Positions 23,554-35,073 of a stretch of DNA of 64,000 nucleotides are shown piece by piece (the stretch's first letter is position 1; every line of letters begins with the position of its first letter). The notes beneath the pieces were generated by a model, which was not told where the DNA came from, did no database searches, and worked only from the letters and a program-made list of their open reading frames with translations. The position numbers were made by a program, and so were the translations under genes. The DNA comes from Plantago ovata (Eukaryota > Streptophyta > Magnoliopsida > Lamiales > Plantaginaceae): NCBI GenBank assembly GCA_028274465.1, contig CM051457.1, positions 34,336,160 to 34,400,159 on the forward strand, given 5' to 3'.

Positions 23554-25324
23554 TCATTTATTCAGTCGATACACGGGAATGGCCATCAGATGGTTTGCTC
23601 GGCTACTAACAAAACCGAAAAGCTCAGTCATGTCTAACTCATCCGGGGACATGCCATTTGGAAGCTCCCAATCAAAGCAATGTACCAACTGTGCAATTCC
23701 CAAGCGAACCATCACCATTCCGAGCAACAAACCGGGGCAGCCCCTTCTGCCCGCACCAAAAGGCAAAAGCTTGTATTGATGCTCCTGCACATTTATATCA
23801 CTATCCATAAACCTTTCAGGTGAAAAAACTTCAGGGTTAGGCCATATGGAAGGATCTCTTCCGATCCCCCATATATTCACTACGGTTTTGGTTCCTTTTG
23901 CAATGTGAAATTGCTTGCTCGGGTCATCAGGGTGTGGCAAAACAATATCTTCGATAGCTTCGTGGGGTAGTAGCAAAGGCGCCAAAGGATGAAGCCTTAG
24001 TGATTCTTTTAGAATGCAATCCAAGTATGGAACACGGCCATCCAGAACATCGGTTTCATCCACCATACGATCCAAGCCAACCACTGCTTCCAATTCTTTC
24101 TGCAGTTTCTTCAGTATTTCCGGGTTCTTCAAGAGTTCAGACATTGTCCATTCTACTGTAATTGCTGCAGTGTCTGCACCTCCTAACAACAACTCCTACA
24201 TATTATACAAACTAATTACAATTCCAATTTCAATTAGATGGAGTATCATATAAGGGGACAAGTTTGTTTATTACCAAGAGAACGGCTTTTATGTTGCTAC
24301 GATCAAACTCGAATCCAGCTTCACCAGCCTCCATAATATCAACCATCATATCAACAAAGTCCTTAGTTTCACGTGTCTTATTCGTAGAATCTTCTGTCTG
24401 GTGATCATCTATAATCTTGTCGAAGAACACATCAATCCTCTTGCTCATATTCTTGTACTTTCGGTTAAATCCCTGAAGATCAAAATCTCTAAGGTAGGGA
24501 AAATAGTTGGCAATATTAAAACTGGCATCAAGCACACCCAACTCCGCAAAGAGAGAAAGTAACTGCCCGGATGTCTCATCATCCATAGACGAACACTTCT
24601 TTCCAAATATCATCCGGCAAATCACATCCGAATACATTTCATACAATCTCGCGCTTATATCCACAGTTTCACCCTTCAGTGCATGCTGTTTAATTAGATC
24701 GAGCATGAGGTCCATCTCCACCTGCCTCAACCACTAAAACCATGGTTTGAAGTCTCAGGAAACGGAACCAAAAGTATGGAGATCAGGTCTCAGTTTTTTT
24801 TTCCCAACTAATAAGCAATATATATAGAATCTGAAACTGTATAAAACATCTTATACTTTATTTTTCCTTTACAAAACTGACATTTCAATCCATACCTGAA
24901 ACTGGTTGACCTTGCGTTGACTTAAAAGCTCTAGTGTGACGAGTTTACGCAACATCCGCCAGTTGTGACCATAGCGACCAAATGTGACGCCTTTCTGGGA
25001 AGTAGCCATGTACTTTGTGCCACCGGAAGGTGCCCTCGTGGCGAAGTTGCTGTCGTATGTCTTGAGAATGAGCTCGGCCCCGGCAGGGGATGAGACGACA
25101 AGGGTTGGAACTGCACCGAGGCGGAGGTACATCAATGGGCCGTATTTTTGGGCGAGGCGCCATAGGTCTTTGTGTTGTTTGGTGCTGGTTCCGATTAGGT
25201 GAAAGTGGCCTATAATAGGGAGGCCTATTGGACCTGGAGGCAGTTTATACCTCCTTCGGTTTAGGAATACTTTGAGGAGATAGAGAAACACTACCACTGT
25301 GACTGCTGTTACTATTCCAGCCAT
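23554..25324 (-). CDS. Cytochrome P450, CYP71 clan (CYP736A-like)
   Basis: ER-anchored, heme-thiolate monooxygenase working with NADPH-P450 reductase. Inferred exons on the minus strand are 24896-25324, 24275-24733 and 23554-24195, all phase 0 with GT-AG borders, giving 509 residues. An N-terminal hydrophobic anchor (VTAVTVVVFLYLLKVFL) precedes the hinge KLPPGPIGLPIIGH. Helix I has GGADTAAIT (about 301-309). The ExxR motif is E360-S-L-R363. PERF follows. The heme loop is FGAGRRGCPG with axial Cys449. The anchor, hinge, helix I and heme loop are all intact. KYGPLMYLRLGAVPTLVVSSP and the C-terminal half resemble CYP736A and neighbouring CYP71 families of specialised metabolism. The exact family and substrate cannot be fixed without alignment. 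It stands alone; no biosynthetic partner lies beside it. Confidence 0.93.
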
Positions 25325-26883
25325 TGTTATTATTTGGAGTCTTCTGCCTTTGTTTACTTGGTGATTGAATTCAATTGATATATTGGTATGTATAAATAAA
25401 TAATAAGGCAGATTTATTAGAGGAAAAAATGATATAACGTTGCCAACGGCATGTTTAAATTTTTAATTTCTGTCATTTAATGGAATGGTGTTCGAATAAT
25501 GCAGCTTAAAAGATTCCTTAGTACTGAAAAAGATATCCTGCGACAGGGACAACAACATCCCATAATAATCCACATTAATATATCAATGATGCAGGAATGA
25601 TTCGCAATGTGATGCGGGGAAAAGAATTAAAGAAATCTAAAGTTAAAAAATTATGGGATATGCAAGAAGATATTCCATCATGCTTGTCCTATTTTGATTT
25701 CAATGCATTTATGCATGACATGATGATCAGTTGGCTTAGAAGCAGCTCCTGAAGGTCATTGATCTTAATTGGTTATAGTGTTATACCAATCAAAGCAACT
25801 CAAACCTGGAAAACTTCAATCAGTTTGTGTGCAAAGTGCAACAGTTTGTGTGGAAAGTGCAAACAGAAGAGAACAAATGAACAATAATTGAACACAATGA
25901 TTTATGTGCTTTTGATCTTACTGCACTGAGGAACCTACTGAAAACTTTACTAGATTGATCACAGCTGATTATAAGATAGAATACACGAGTCAAACACACT
26001 CACCAAATAAAAAAATGGAAACTGAGTGAATTAGATGAATTACAGAGGCTTTCAATGTTCTCTCTCTATTAACTGTAACTGTTTGATCGTGATAATAATG
26101 AACAATCTGAGACTGTTAAATGAAATAGGCAAGGACAGTCTGCAACTGCTTGTAACAAACATTCCAGCTCAATGTAGTCCGGATGAAATCCCATACAGAT
26201 TATTACTACCTTAATTCATTCTTAATATTTTTTCATTTTAAAAGTACTAAAATAAAGCCAGGTAAGGAGTGCCTGAGTTGTAATGCAGGGAGTACATAGT
26301 TCAGTCATCCCAGCTAGCGACCTGTAATTTCTTTCTCCTAATTATTTCACAAGGCGCGCTAGGGGATCGTAAATTTCTGAAATTTCGATGAAGGGAAACA
26401 CCTCTTCTTTTTAAAATTTTAGAGAGAGTAGCCACCCTCATGATGCTCTTGTTCGGCCCCTGATTGAGATATATAGTGTGTAATATTGACGGAAAAAAGT
26501 ATTTTGTTTCCTTCTGTTTTTGTTGTGTCACTACTCACTACTGACGTTTAAAACGGAGAGGAATATTATTCTATATGCTGTCATTCATTATATATTTAAG
26601 ATTTTCTCCACTTACATAAACTCGCTCTCACCCCAATTAAGCAGAATTATTCAAGACTTCACAAACAAACACACACTTACAAACTTTTGGTCCATTCACA
26701 GGTTAGAGTCTTTTGTTATGTTATGTTATGTGCATGTGCGTAACGTCACTAATTAATATGATGCTTCTTAAACTAATTTTGTTTATGTAAAATAAAATGG
26801 AATTCCTTGCCTTTCATTAAAAACCTAAATCAGTAAACTAACCTCAATGTCTTATGTTCAAAATTTCTTCTGGTGAATATAGT
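25325..26883. other. Intergenic between P450 and unknown gene
   Basis: No gene seen. It holds the P450 promoter on the left and the presumed leader of the next gene on the right (TTATATATTTAAG near 26587 is a possible TATA). A stretch at 25790-25990 with repeated AGTTTGTGTG-CAAAGTGCAA pieces looks like short-LTR or TRIM debris but has no defined ends. Confidence 0.4.
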
Positions 26884-29617
26884 ATGGCGTCAGTTCTGAA
26901 AATGGTTGTTTCTTCTACTGGTGAAACAATGAGACATGGAAAACCGGGTGGAGAACTGGTGATACTTTCAGAAGGACAAGCACGTAAGCCACCGAAACAG
27001 CATGACTTCATCAAAAGGAGAAATGCGTTTAAGACCAGTAATATTCAGCATATCGGACTGAAGGCTCCTGGTACTTCATTAAGTTTGTTCTAAATGATAT
27101 TACGTTCTACGTTTGTTGTTATATATGATGATGATGAAACTTTTGAGGCCGGGTTTGGTACAGGATTTAGCGCGGTGGCAGTTGATGCGCCATTTTATTT
27201 ACGTGGAGAAGAGAAAGCCAACTCGTTCTATTATGATTCTCCTACTGTTAGGATTGATGCGATGATTGGTGCAAATGATTCCCTAGAAGATTTTGTACGT
27301 ATATATAAGCGTAACGATAAAGATAGATCCATCGACATGCATGCATACATAATTAATAAATAAGAGATGTCTGAGGACCCTAGCTCCTTTAAGGGAAATC
27401 TAACTACCCTACTCTACTCCTTTACCACCTTATAAAATCAAATACGCCTTTACCCTAGCTCGTTTGTTAATGTATGATTTGTTTTTACAGTGCAGGTCAT
27501 ATTTCATGTTTCATGATATGGAACCAAATAATGCACAATCACTATTCAGATATCTACCGGTTCTTTCATTCTTCGACAGTTATGTTTATAAGGTAAACTA
27601 GTTAGCTGTTAGTCATACATTCATGCTTCTTAGCTTAGTCTTTGCAAAATAAGCAGATGGAGAAATCATTTTCCAAAAAAACAGAGTTATGACATTCGAA
27701 TAAGAGTTGTAGAACGTCACCTTATATTAAAAGTTTTAACATTCGATGGTTCAAACAGAGTTGCAAAATTTATCTACTACTATTAATTCGTAACAGTTGC
27801 AAGTGGTCGCAAACAAAGTCAGCTGTACTCTTTTCAAAGTGTAAACTAAGTATCTTAAAAAAAGTACGACTATTATATAAACGTACTAAAATCATCATAG
27901 TACAAAAATGAGTTCTTTATGACTCTTATATAAACTAGAGTCATGGTATTTATGTGTCACAAAAAGCTAAATTGTTGTAATGCAGCGAATTCAGACCTCT
28001 GCTTATATAGACTAGGACTGAATCATGAATTCTGTATTGATGGATCCAATTTACACAATATTGTTCACTATTTATGTTGAGTATATTCATTAAGTTTGAA
28101 CTTCTTTTTTTTTTTCTTCTGAGAATGTCAAATACAGTTCTTTTTCTTTTTTATAACTTTTTTGGAGAATAACAACGCCAAATACAGTCAATATAATAAA
28201 TAGGGTGCACAGTTAATTTATGATAAAAGGAAGAGAAAAAACATTTTTATTTATGGGTAGTATTCTAACTTACATGTATCTGATGATGTAGTTGGATAAT
28301 CTAAACGAGAGTCTACTTCAATTGCCAGGGAATGAGGTATATACGAACTGATTAATTACTGAACTCGCTATATTTCATGAATACTTAAAGATGTTTCTGG
28401 GGATTTTCAGCATGATGAACCGAACCTGGGGAAGGATCCATGGAGTCCATTGATTACGGCATTGGAAAGTCAGGGGCTTATGACACAGAGGTAGCTACCT
28501 AGCGTTCTATGTTGAACAATGTACCGTTTGTTATATTTTATTATCTATATTAGTTTCACATCATTCTAGATTTCATATTTAATCTACTCAATGTATGTGC
28601 TTGCAATATGTAGGATTGAAGAAGAACTAAGGTGTGGCCTTGAATACTGGGCACTGGAAAGAAAGTATTGCCGTGTTGGTGCCAACATAAACGATGTACG
28701 TATATGTGTGTGTCTTTTTCATAACCAACTTGATTTCATTCATTTCTTTCTTCCAAGGGGAACTTAATGATATATTTTGCATATGTAGCTAGCCATTGAA
28801 AATGTGATACGAGGCCTTCATATGAAATCCTTTGATTACCGTGTGATGTCCCTCCTGTTATATCAACTAAGGGGAGAAAAGGTGTATATATACCTCCTAT
28901 ATACCTTTAAGGAGATATTTATATATTTCACTTGTCTCACCCTAACTTCATGCACAAACATGATCCTGTGTGGGCTATATCTAGGTTAATGACTTGCATA
29001 TGGAATTTTTGTCGATCTCAGCATTGCTTGTGGAAATATCAGATGACCTGTGAGTCTTTCTTCTTCAATATGCTTGATATATAAATTTGTTAATTATGAG
29101 TATGCATTACCTAATGATATATATCTCTTGTAACAGGTTTGATTACAAGGATGACGTTTTGAAGAATACTTTCAATATTCTTCGCCTCTTTGTTAAGTAC
29201 TATGGAGCTTCTAAAGGACCGTCCAAGCTGGTATATGTATGGTTTATTGGAGTTTTTCTATACAACTAGAAAGACATTATGAATATATTTGTTCAAATTT
29301 TTATTATAGGTGGAATATGTATCGCAAGCACAAGAGAAGCATGATAAATTAATAAAAGAATTGGAACCTGAACTATCTGCAATGTTTCGAAAAAGATATG
29401 AAGATGGTGTTAAAGAAGGTAAGCTAGCATATGCATATACAAAACAATTTACGGTTAATGTATATGGAGAACCTCTTTAATTTTTTGAATCAATAACCTC
29501 TTTATGATTTATTTAGGTGTGAGAACATTTGGTCCCTCTGTTGGAACTTGGTCGATGCCTCCAGTGATTGAAGATGAAGTTCAGTATCGGGCAACATTTT
29601 CAACATCAATTGCATGA
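26884..29617 (+). CDS. Conserved plant protein of unknown function, 10 exons, exon 1 disrupted
   Basis: Exons chain in phase with GT-AG borders: 26884-27294, 27491-27592, 28292-28336, 28411-28490, 28614-28695, 28789-28881, 28985-29049, 29137-29230, 29310-29418 and 29517-29617, about 393 codons. The upstream ATG at 26854 is a possible alternative start; 26884 (ATGGCG) has the better context. Acidic stretches are FVVIYDDDETFEAGFGTG in exon 1 and EISDDLFDYKDD across exons 7-8. LEYWALERKYC and SFDYRVMSLLLYQLRGEK form helical segments. The Asp-rich pairs faintly recall isoprenoid-synthase folds, but that is speculation. Exon 1 carries TAA at 27091-27093. Reading the neighbouring frame from 27081 gives KFVLNDITFY before returning at 27112, so a base appears lost near 27080 and gained at about 27111. 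It is either a damaged allele or an assembly error. I do not recognise the family. Confidence 0.72.
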
Positions 29618-32600
29618 ATGTTGTTTATAGTTCATATCTAATTTGTGTGGTGTTGGTTTCAAATTTCTAGCACTTCAATTGATTTGTGTATGCGTATGCT
29701 ACCTTACCTTCTTTAACACCATCTTCATATCTTTTTTGAAACATTGCAGATAGTTCGGGTTCCTATTCTTTTATAAATTTATCATGTTTCTCTTGTGCTT
29801 GTGTCTTGGTTTTTTTCATTCTTGGCGGGTATCAAAATATCTCCTATCAATTATCAAGGTGTTACCTTGTCAAGATACATGACCAGTCTTTAAATTTACT
29901 TGCCAATAATTGGCCCAAGCAGTTATATGGTGGAAGAGATTGGTAAAAATGGGTCTTGGCTTTTTTATGCTTGGCACGCGGGCATTGAAATATATCTGAC
30001 GTTTATCTCTGGGCTTGCATGTGGTTATACGGTGAAAAAAATAAATGGGAAGCAGGCTGTGTTTGTTTTCATCTGCAGGTCCCCTATGAGAGCCCTGATT
30101 GTCTCATTTCATTGATCAAGTTTTGGTGGTGAGTTTAGAACTTACTGATGTGATGGCTCTTAGTGAAGATATAGTTGATGAGGTTATGGGTATATTTTTT
30201 GGGACTGAGATTTTTTTGTTGAACTTGTACTGGTTGGGATGTATATCTGGGAGCATTCTTATCTATGTGTAGCGTTGGTTCTTGCTTAATAATTTTTATT
30301 GCCGTTTAAAAAATAAAATAAAATTGAAGTGCTAGCTCCGAATAAGAGATTTGTTTGTGTGTTTTTGCAGACATGGAATTGATATGTAAGTGTCACTGTT
30401 TTTAGGGTGTTGACATAGGGATTCACCTATAGGTTTACTCAACCCCTAAGTTCTTGAAACAGAGCACTTAGCCGCTTTTATATAGTTTCACCTATTCTAA
30501 CACAATAACTATTCCATATCTGTAGTTGGTTGTCTTGTGCAGGAAGTTGATTTATATACGGGAATTGTCGAATTACAAGAAGGCTAAAGATAGAAGAAGG
30601 CTTAATTAGTCGAAAAGGACTCAAAAAGAAATTCATGTCATAGAAGGAAAAGGAGTCTTTGAAGAGGAAGTCGATTCCTACTAGAAGATTATTACCGTGA
30701 CATGTCCAGATTCATTCAAGCGCGTTTTCTAATTGAAGTCGATCAAGGATTTCCAACTCTATATAAAGCATAGCATCGACAAACGGAAGAACACGACACA
30801 GAGAGCAAAGGCGATCGACTTTCAGAGTTTTATAGTTTTATTGTTTTAGTTCGTTGTGTCTTTTACACTAGTTTATATTCTAGACTTCTCTAACAGCGTA
30901 TTGAAGGTAGAATAGATAGATTGGTTTCTATATCATCTTATAGGTGACTAGTGTTGTTTTACTATAATAGATATTGAGAGTATACAGCGTTGTACAAACA
31001 AGATCTTTTCTAGTTGATTTTCTGCCTTGACTGGGCATCAAGCAAGTTTACAAAAGCTGCTTGAAAAGTTTCAAACACAGGTTCTTCTTTATATTCCACT
31101 GTGCTTTAAATTCGATATATTATATGTGTTTGTTAATCTGCAGGTTGACGTAGGTGTTCACTGAACCCCGTAGTCAATCTACATTATTGGCTGAGGTAAT
31201 TTGTATCTAAAGCAAGTTATACCGATCCTACATTCTTTCAGAGTAGATTTTATGAGATACATAGGACAATAGCAGAAGAATATAAGATCGAGTTGAATCT
31301 CGTGGAAATTAACTGAAAGTGAACAATATAGATCTGGAAACAATATGCAATACACATAGAAATATACGTTCAAAGTGAGATCCTCTCATCCTGAAGTTGA
31401 TTAAAATCTATTGAAATTCCTTATATAGGGTAAAATTTATGTTTCTTATACTGGAAATAAAATTATTTTCCTAACCAGATTTAATCACCAAAATGATTTA
31501 CAAAATATAATATATTTTACATAAAACATTAGGAATTCCCCAAAAAAATCCACCAACATAATATAAATACAAATTTTTAGTAAGAAACCAAATACACAAG
31601 AACTCTTAAATATTAAATATTAAGCACGAGACACTCTTTAATTAAGACTTAAGATAAGCATCACAAATTTCGCATAAATCTTTTGTTGTAAATCAAGCAA
31701 GATTTTAAAGTCATATATAGACCAAATGCAAAATGTGACATATATAATCTGGAAACATGCACAAAAATGTATGCCAAGAGCTTCCTCTTCCAAATCAATA
31801 AAACAAAAACTGCAAAAAAGAGGGGCATCTCTGAAGAATCATTTCCTCACAATAGTTAGGAAATTCCTTAATATATTCCTCACATGTTCGTCACCATAGC
31901 CTCCTCACAATAGCTAAAAAAACACACAATTTTCAGTACAATCTCTTCCAGTTCCCATAAGTTTAAACATATCAAATATAATAATTATCCTATGCTACTA
32001 CCTATAAAATTCTTTAAATTAATATTAAACATAAATACCAAATCCATTACTATGTTCACCTTCCTAAACCCTTCTTTAAATTAATGATGAGTCTCTCTCA
32101 AATGCATGTTTTTACCCTGTTTTACCTATTATTTCTAGTATGTATTTGATGCAATTTTGGCTAATTATTGGTTTCTATGATCACACTGGGGTATTATTTG
32201 GATTTGAGAGGATCTTTGACAAGATGCGAGGAAAATACGGTGATAAAACCACCCAATAATCAAGAAGTTACGGAATGGAGCTTGGATGATCCAATGAAGA
32301 CATACTGTTGCGAAGCTCTCGAAAATATATGAAACACTGCAGAAGACTACTTTCGACTAAAATGACGTTTGAATACCCGATATGAAGGCCGAAGCATTCA
32401 GCACACAAGGACACACATGATGCCTTGTGCGGTGCGGCCTCAGAAGCCTTGCATCTGTGCTGCAACTGCATTTTTCAGTTCTTTTCTCCCGTTTTCGAGG
32501 CCGGAGGTCCATTATCAAGAGAAAACCAAGCATCCACAAGCCGACCTAATTAAAGATCGAGAAATAAGATAAAGATTTACAACAACTTTCTTCGTTCTTT

Positions 32601-35073
32601 ACTTCTTTTACAAGTTTATGATGTTGGATAATCAGTTCATAAGTAGCTAAACACTCCTTGTTGAGTTCATATCAACAATGGTCGATTCTACCTGATCACA
32701 AAAGTTCACAATAACAACTAAACCACCAAGAACCTGTTGCACCAAATCAAACACACAACACACGCAACCAAACCAGAAAACAGAGCATGAACGCAAACCA
32801 AAGAAAGACACAAGATTTAACGTGGTTCGGTTGTAAATAACCTACGTCCACGGAGATCACCAGCTTCAATATATTATATCAATGTCAATTACAAGTCCCT
32901 AACAGTATGCAAGAAACAAGAACAAATCTGTCTCTCAAAGCTAGAACCTATAATCTATAATATCACTTGTCGAAGTAGTCGAACAAGCCTTCAATGCCGT
33001 GTTGTTATGTTCTTGAGCATGCATCAATTACCCCTTTATATAGCCTTCAATTTGCAGCTAAACCTAAAGGAATTCGAATAGGAATTGATTTTCTAATGGA
33101 GACAATTACCTTTTCCTGATTGCATTCGGAAACAGTTGTTGAGATAACACCTCACACTCCTTTTGTAAAGGCGAACCGCCAAACTCGTATACTTTATGCT
33201 CTTCATGTATTTATATATGTGATAAACTATATTTAGTGATTGATAGTATGTTTTCTTGATTTATGTTGTCTGGTGTTGAGTGACGAACATATGATGAGGT
33301 GAATCTACCGAGTGACACGAGTAGAATATTCGTGATGCGTGAAATGCATTAATATTTACTGTGTCTAGTTTTGCATGTTCCTTACGAGCCCTTCCTGATT
33401 GCACACACACTTGATCATATTGTTATGATTGAGTATGTCTCACGAATGTAAGGTAGAAAAAGTAAGGTTCGGGATCATTTACAAACTACCCACATATTGA
33501 TCACACACTATATTCGCATTAGTTATAAGATTGTTTGTTGCCATTGTCATTGTCATTGTCCTTGATTAGATTATAAGTTCACCATTGTTGAGTCCATCAC
33601 ATTTATCATTCTTCAAGTCTTCGTTGGTCCATTGAAATCATTATATTTATATTAAGCATAATTAATTATAGACCGCACAAGATATAGATATATACAATTT
33701 ATGCTCTGTTGTTCTAGTTCTTAGACAACGACGCTCCGAGTCAACTTTCATTCATACTAACTTCTGTTTGTTTGTAATTTATAGACTTTCACGAATTATA
33801 AATATTAAATTTGTCTTGTCGGGATTATTAATCAACAACATTTTCAATCAGGAAGACACGTCAATTAACTTTCTTGAAATCGGCTCCAGACATTTGGTAT
33901 ATTCTTCATCAAAAGGAGACAACGAATAATGATGTGTGATGCTTCATTCTCAAAAAAATAATGATGTATGATCAATTATGTTTAGTAATTAATTTTTATT
34001 TTGGTCTAAAATACTTCATTATTAGATTTGCATGGAAGGATTGTGTATCAATCAACTAATTATTGTAGTCTTTTTAATAATTATTATACGTTGATGATCT
34101 AACCCTTATGTTTGTATATTAGAGGTTTTCACAGCCTCACAGGATAGGGTATCCTTTTGAGGTCTAATAATAAAACATAACGTTCCTATAACAATAACAT
34201 TTTAGTTCAAAATTAACTTTTTTTAAATGACTAACACTTATTTACTCTTTTACCATTAGTTCAAAGTGTCCAACAGTCCATTTCCTTAACCAAGAAACAC
34301 AAAATTCTTGGTTAAGGACTTGGCCAAAGCTCTACCGTGTCTATTGCCTTGTCTGCAATGGCGGACCAGAGCTCCTCCGGCTATGATATCGAAGTGGTAT
34401 TGGAGCAGTATAGCCCCGATCGGAGCTATCACAGCTATCGGGCTCCACTTTCTTTCTTTTTATTTAGTATATTTTATTTTATTTTTAAGTTAAGGTTTGT
34501 TTGTGGGAGAAAATTTGGAAAATATGAAGAGTGTCGAATTCGTGTTTTGTTCAAATTCATGGTATAGTACGTGAAGCTACACAAAATCCGCCCAAGTGGC
34601 AACTATTGAGGACTAATTTTGGACCTGATTCTGTAAGAAATCATACCTGCTTATTGCATTAAATCAAAATTGAATTCATTGAAAGGGCCAATATCGAAAA
34701 TTTCCCATATGTTTCCGAACTCTCACTCTCAGTTTCGCTCCTACACTTTGAGCTATTTCCAAATCACTCTGTGAGAGTGTGACTCCGTTGATGCCTGTTT
34801 AGCGCTTTGAGGTGTAGCTCATTTTCTTGGTTGAGTTTGGACTTTTATGACCTTGTTTCGTTTTTGTATTGTTAAAAGTATTTCTCATACTCTTTGTAAG
34901 ACATTGTTATTCTATAAATTTTTGCTGTTACCAAAAAAATTAGAATGGGTTATGTTACATTCATTATTACAACACAATAAAAAGTGTCAATCATAATTTT
35001 TTCAGAATTGAGAACACTATCGAGTACACGCGGGTTTGGTCTGAGTAGAATGCTCTAGCTTCTTCAAGAGTTT
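29618..35073. other. Long gene-free interval with retroelement debris
   Basis: No gene supported over about 5.4 kb. Three weak signals are seen. At 30400-31190 there is LTR-like sequence with TATATAAAGC near 30762. At 32700-33170 a block contains AACGTGGTTCGG and CCTACGTCCACGG, which I recall as widespread in plant short LTR elements, and it seems to interrupt another repeat (about 32100-33700). At 34255-34480 there is a small GGAGCT-rich inverted-repeat relic. Short open frames in the interval have no family signal. Confidence 0.4.
34255..34480. repeat. GGAGCT-rich inverted-repeat relic
   Basis: A palindrome, TCCTTAACCAAGA and TCTTGGTTAAGGA, flanks a short loop at 34282-34318. It is followed by AGCTCCTCCGG, TAGCCCCGATCGGAGCTA and TCGGGCTCCAC. 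The composition is that of the palindromic cores at 40.4, 53.8 and 62.9 kb. It may be a decayed or partial member of the same family; termini are not recognisable. Confidence 0.35.

Noticed and set aside
29900..30115. 71-codon plus-strand frame with hydrophobic stretch
   Set aside because: No homologous pattern recognised, no neighbouring exons; treated as intergenic.
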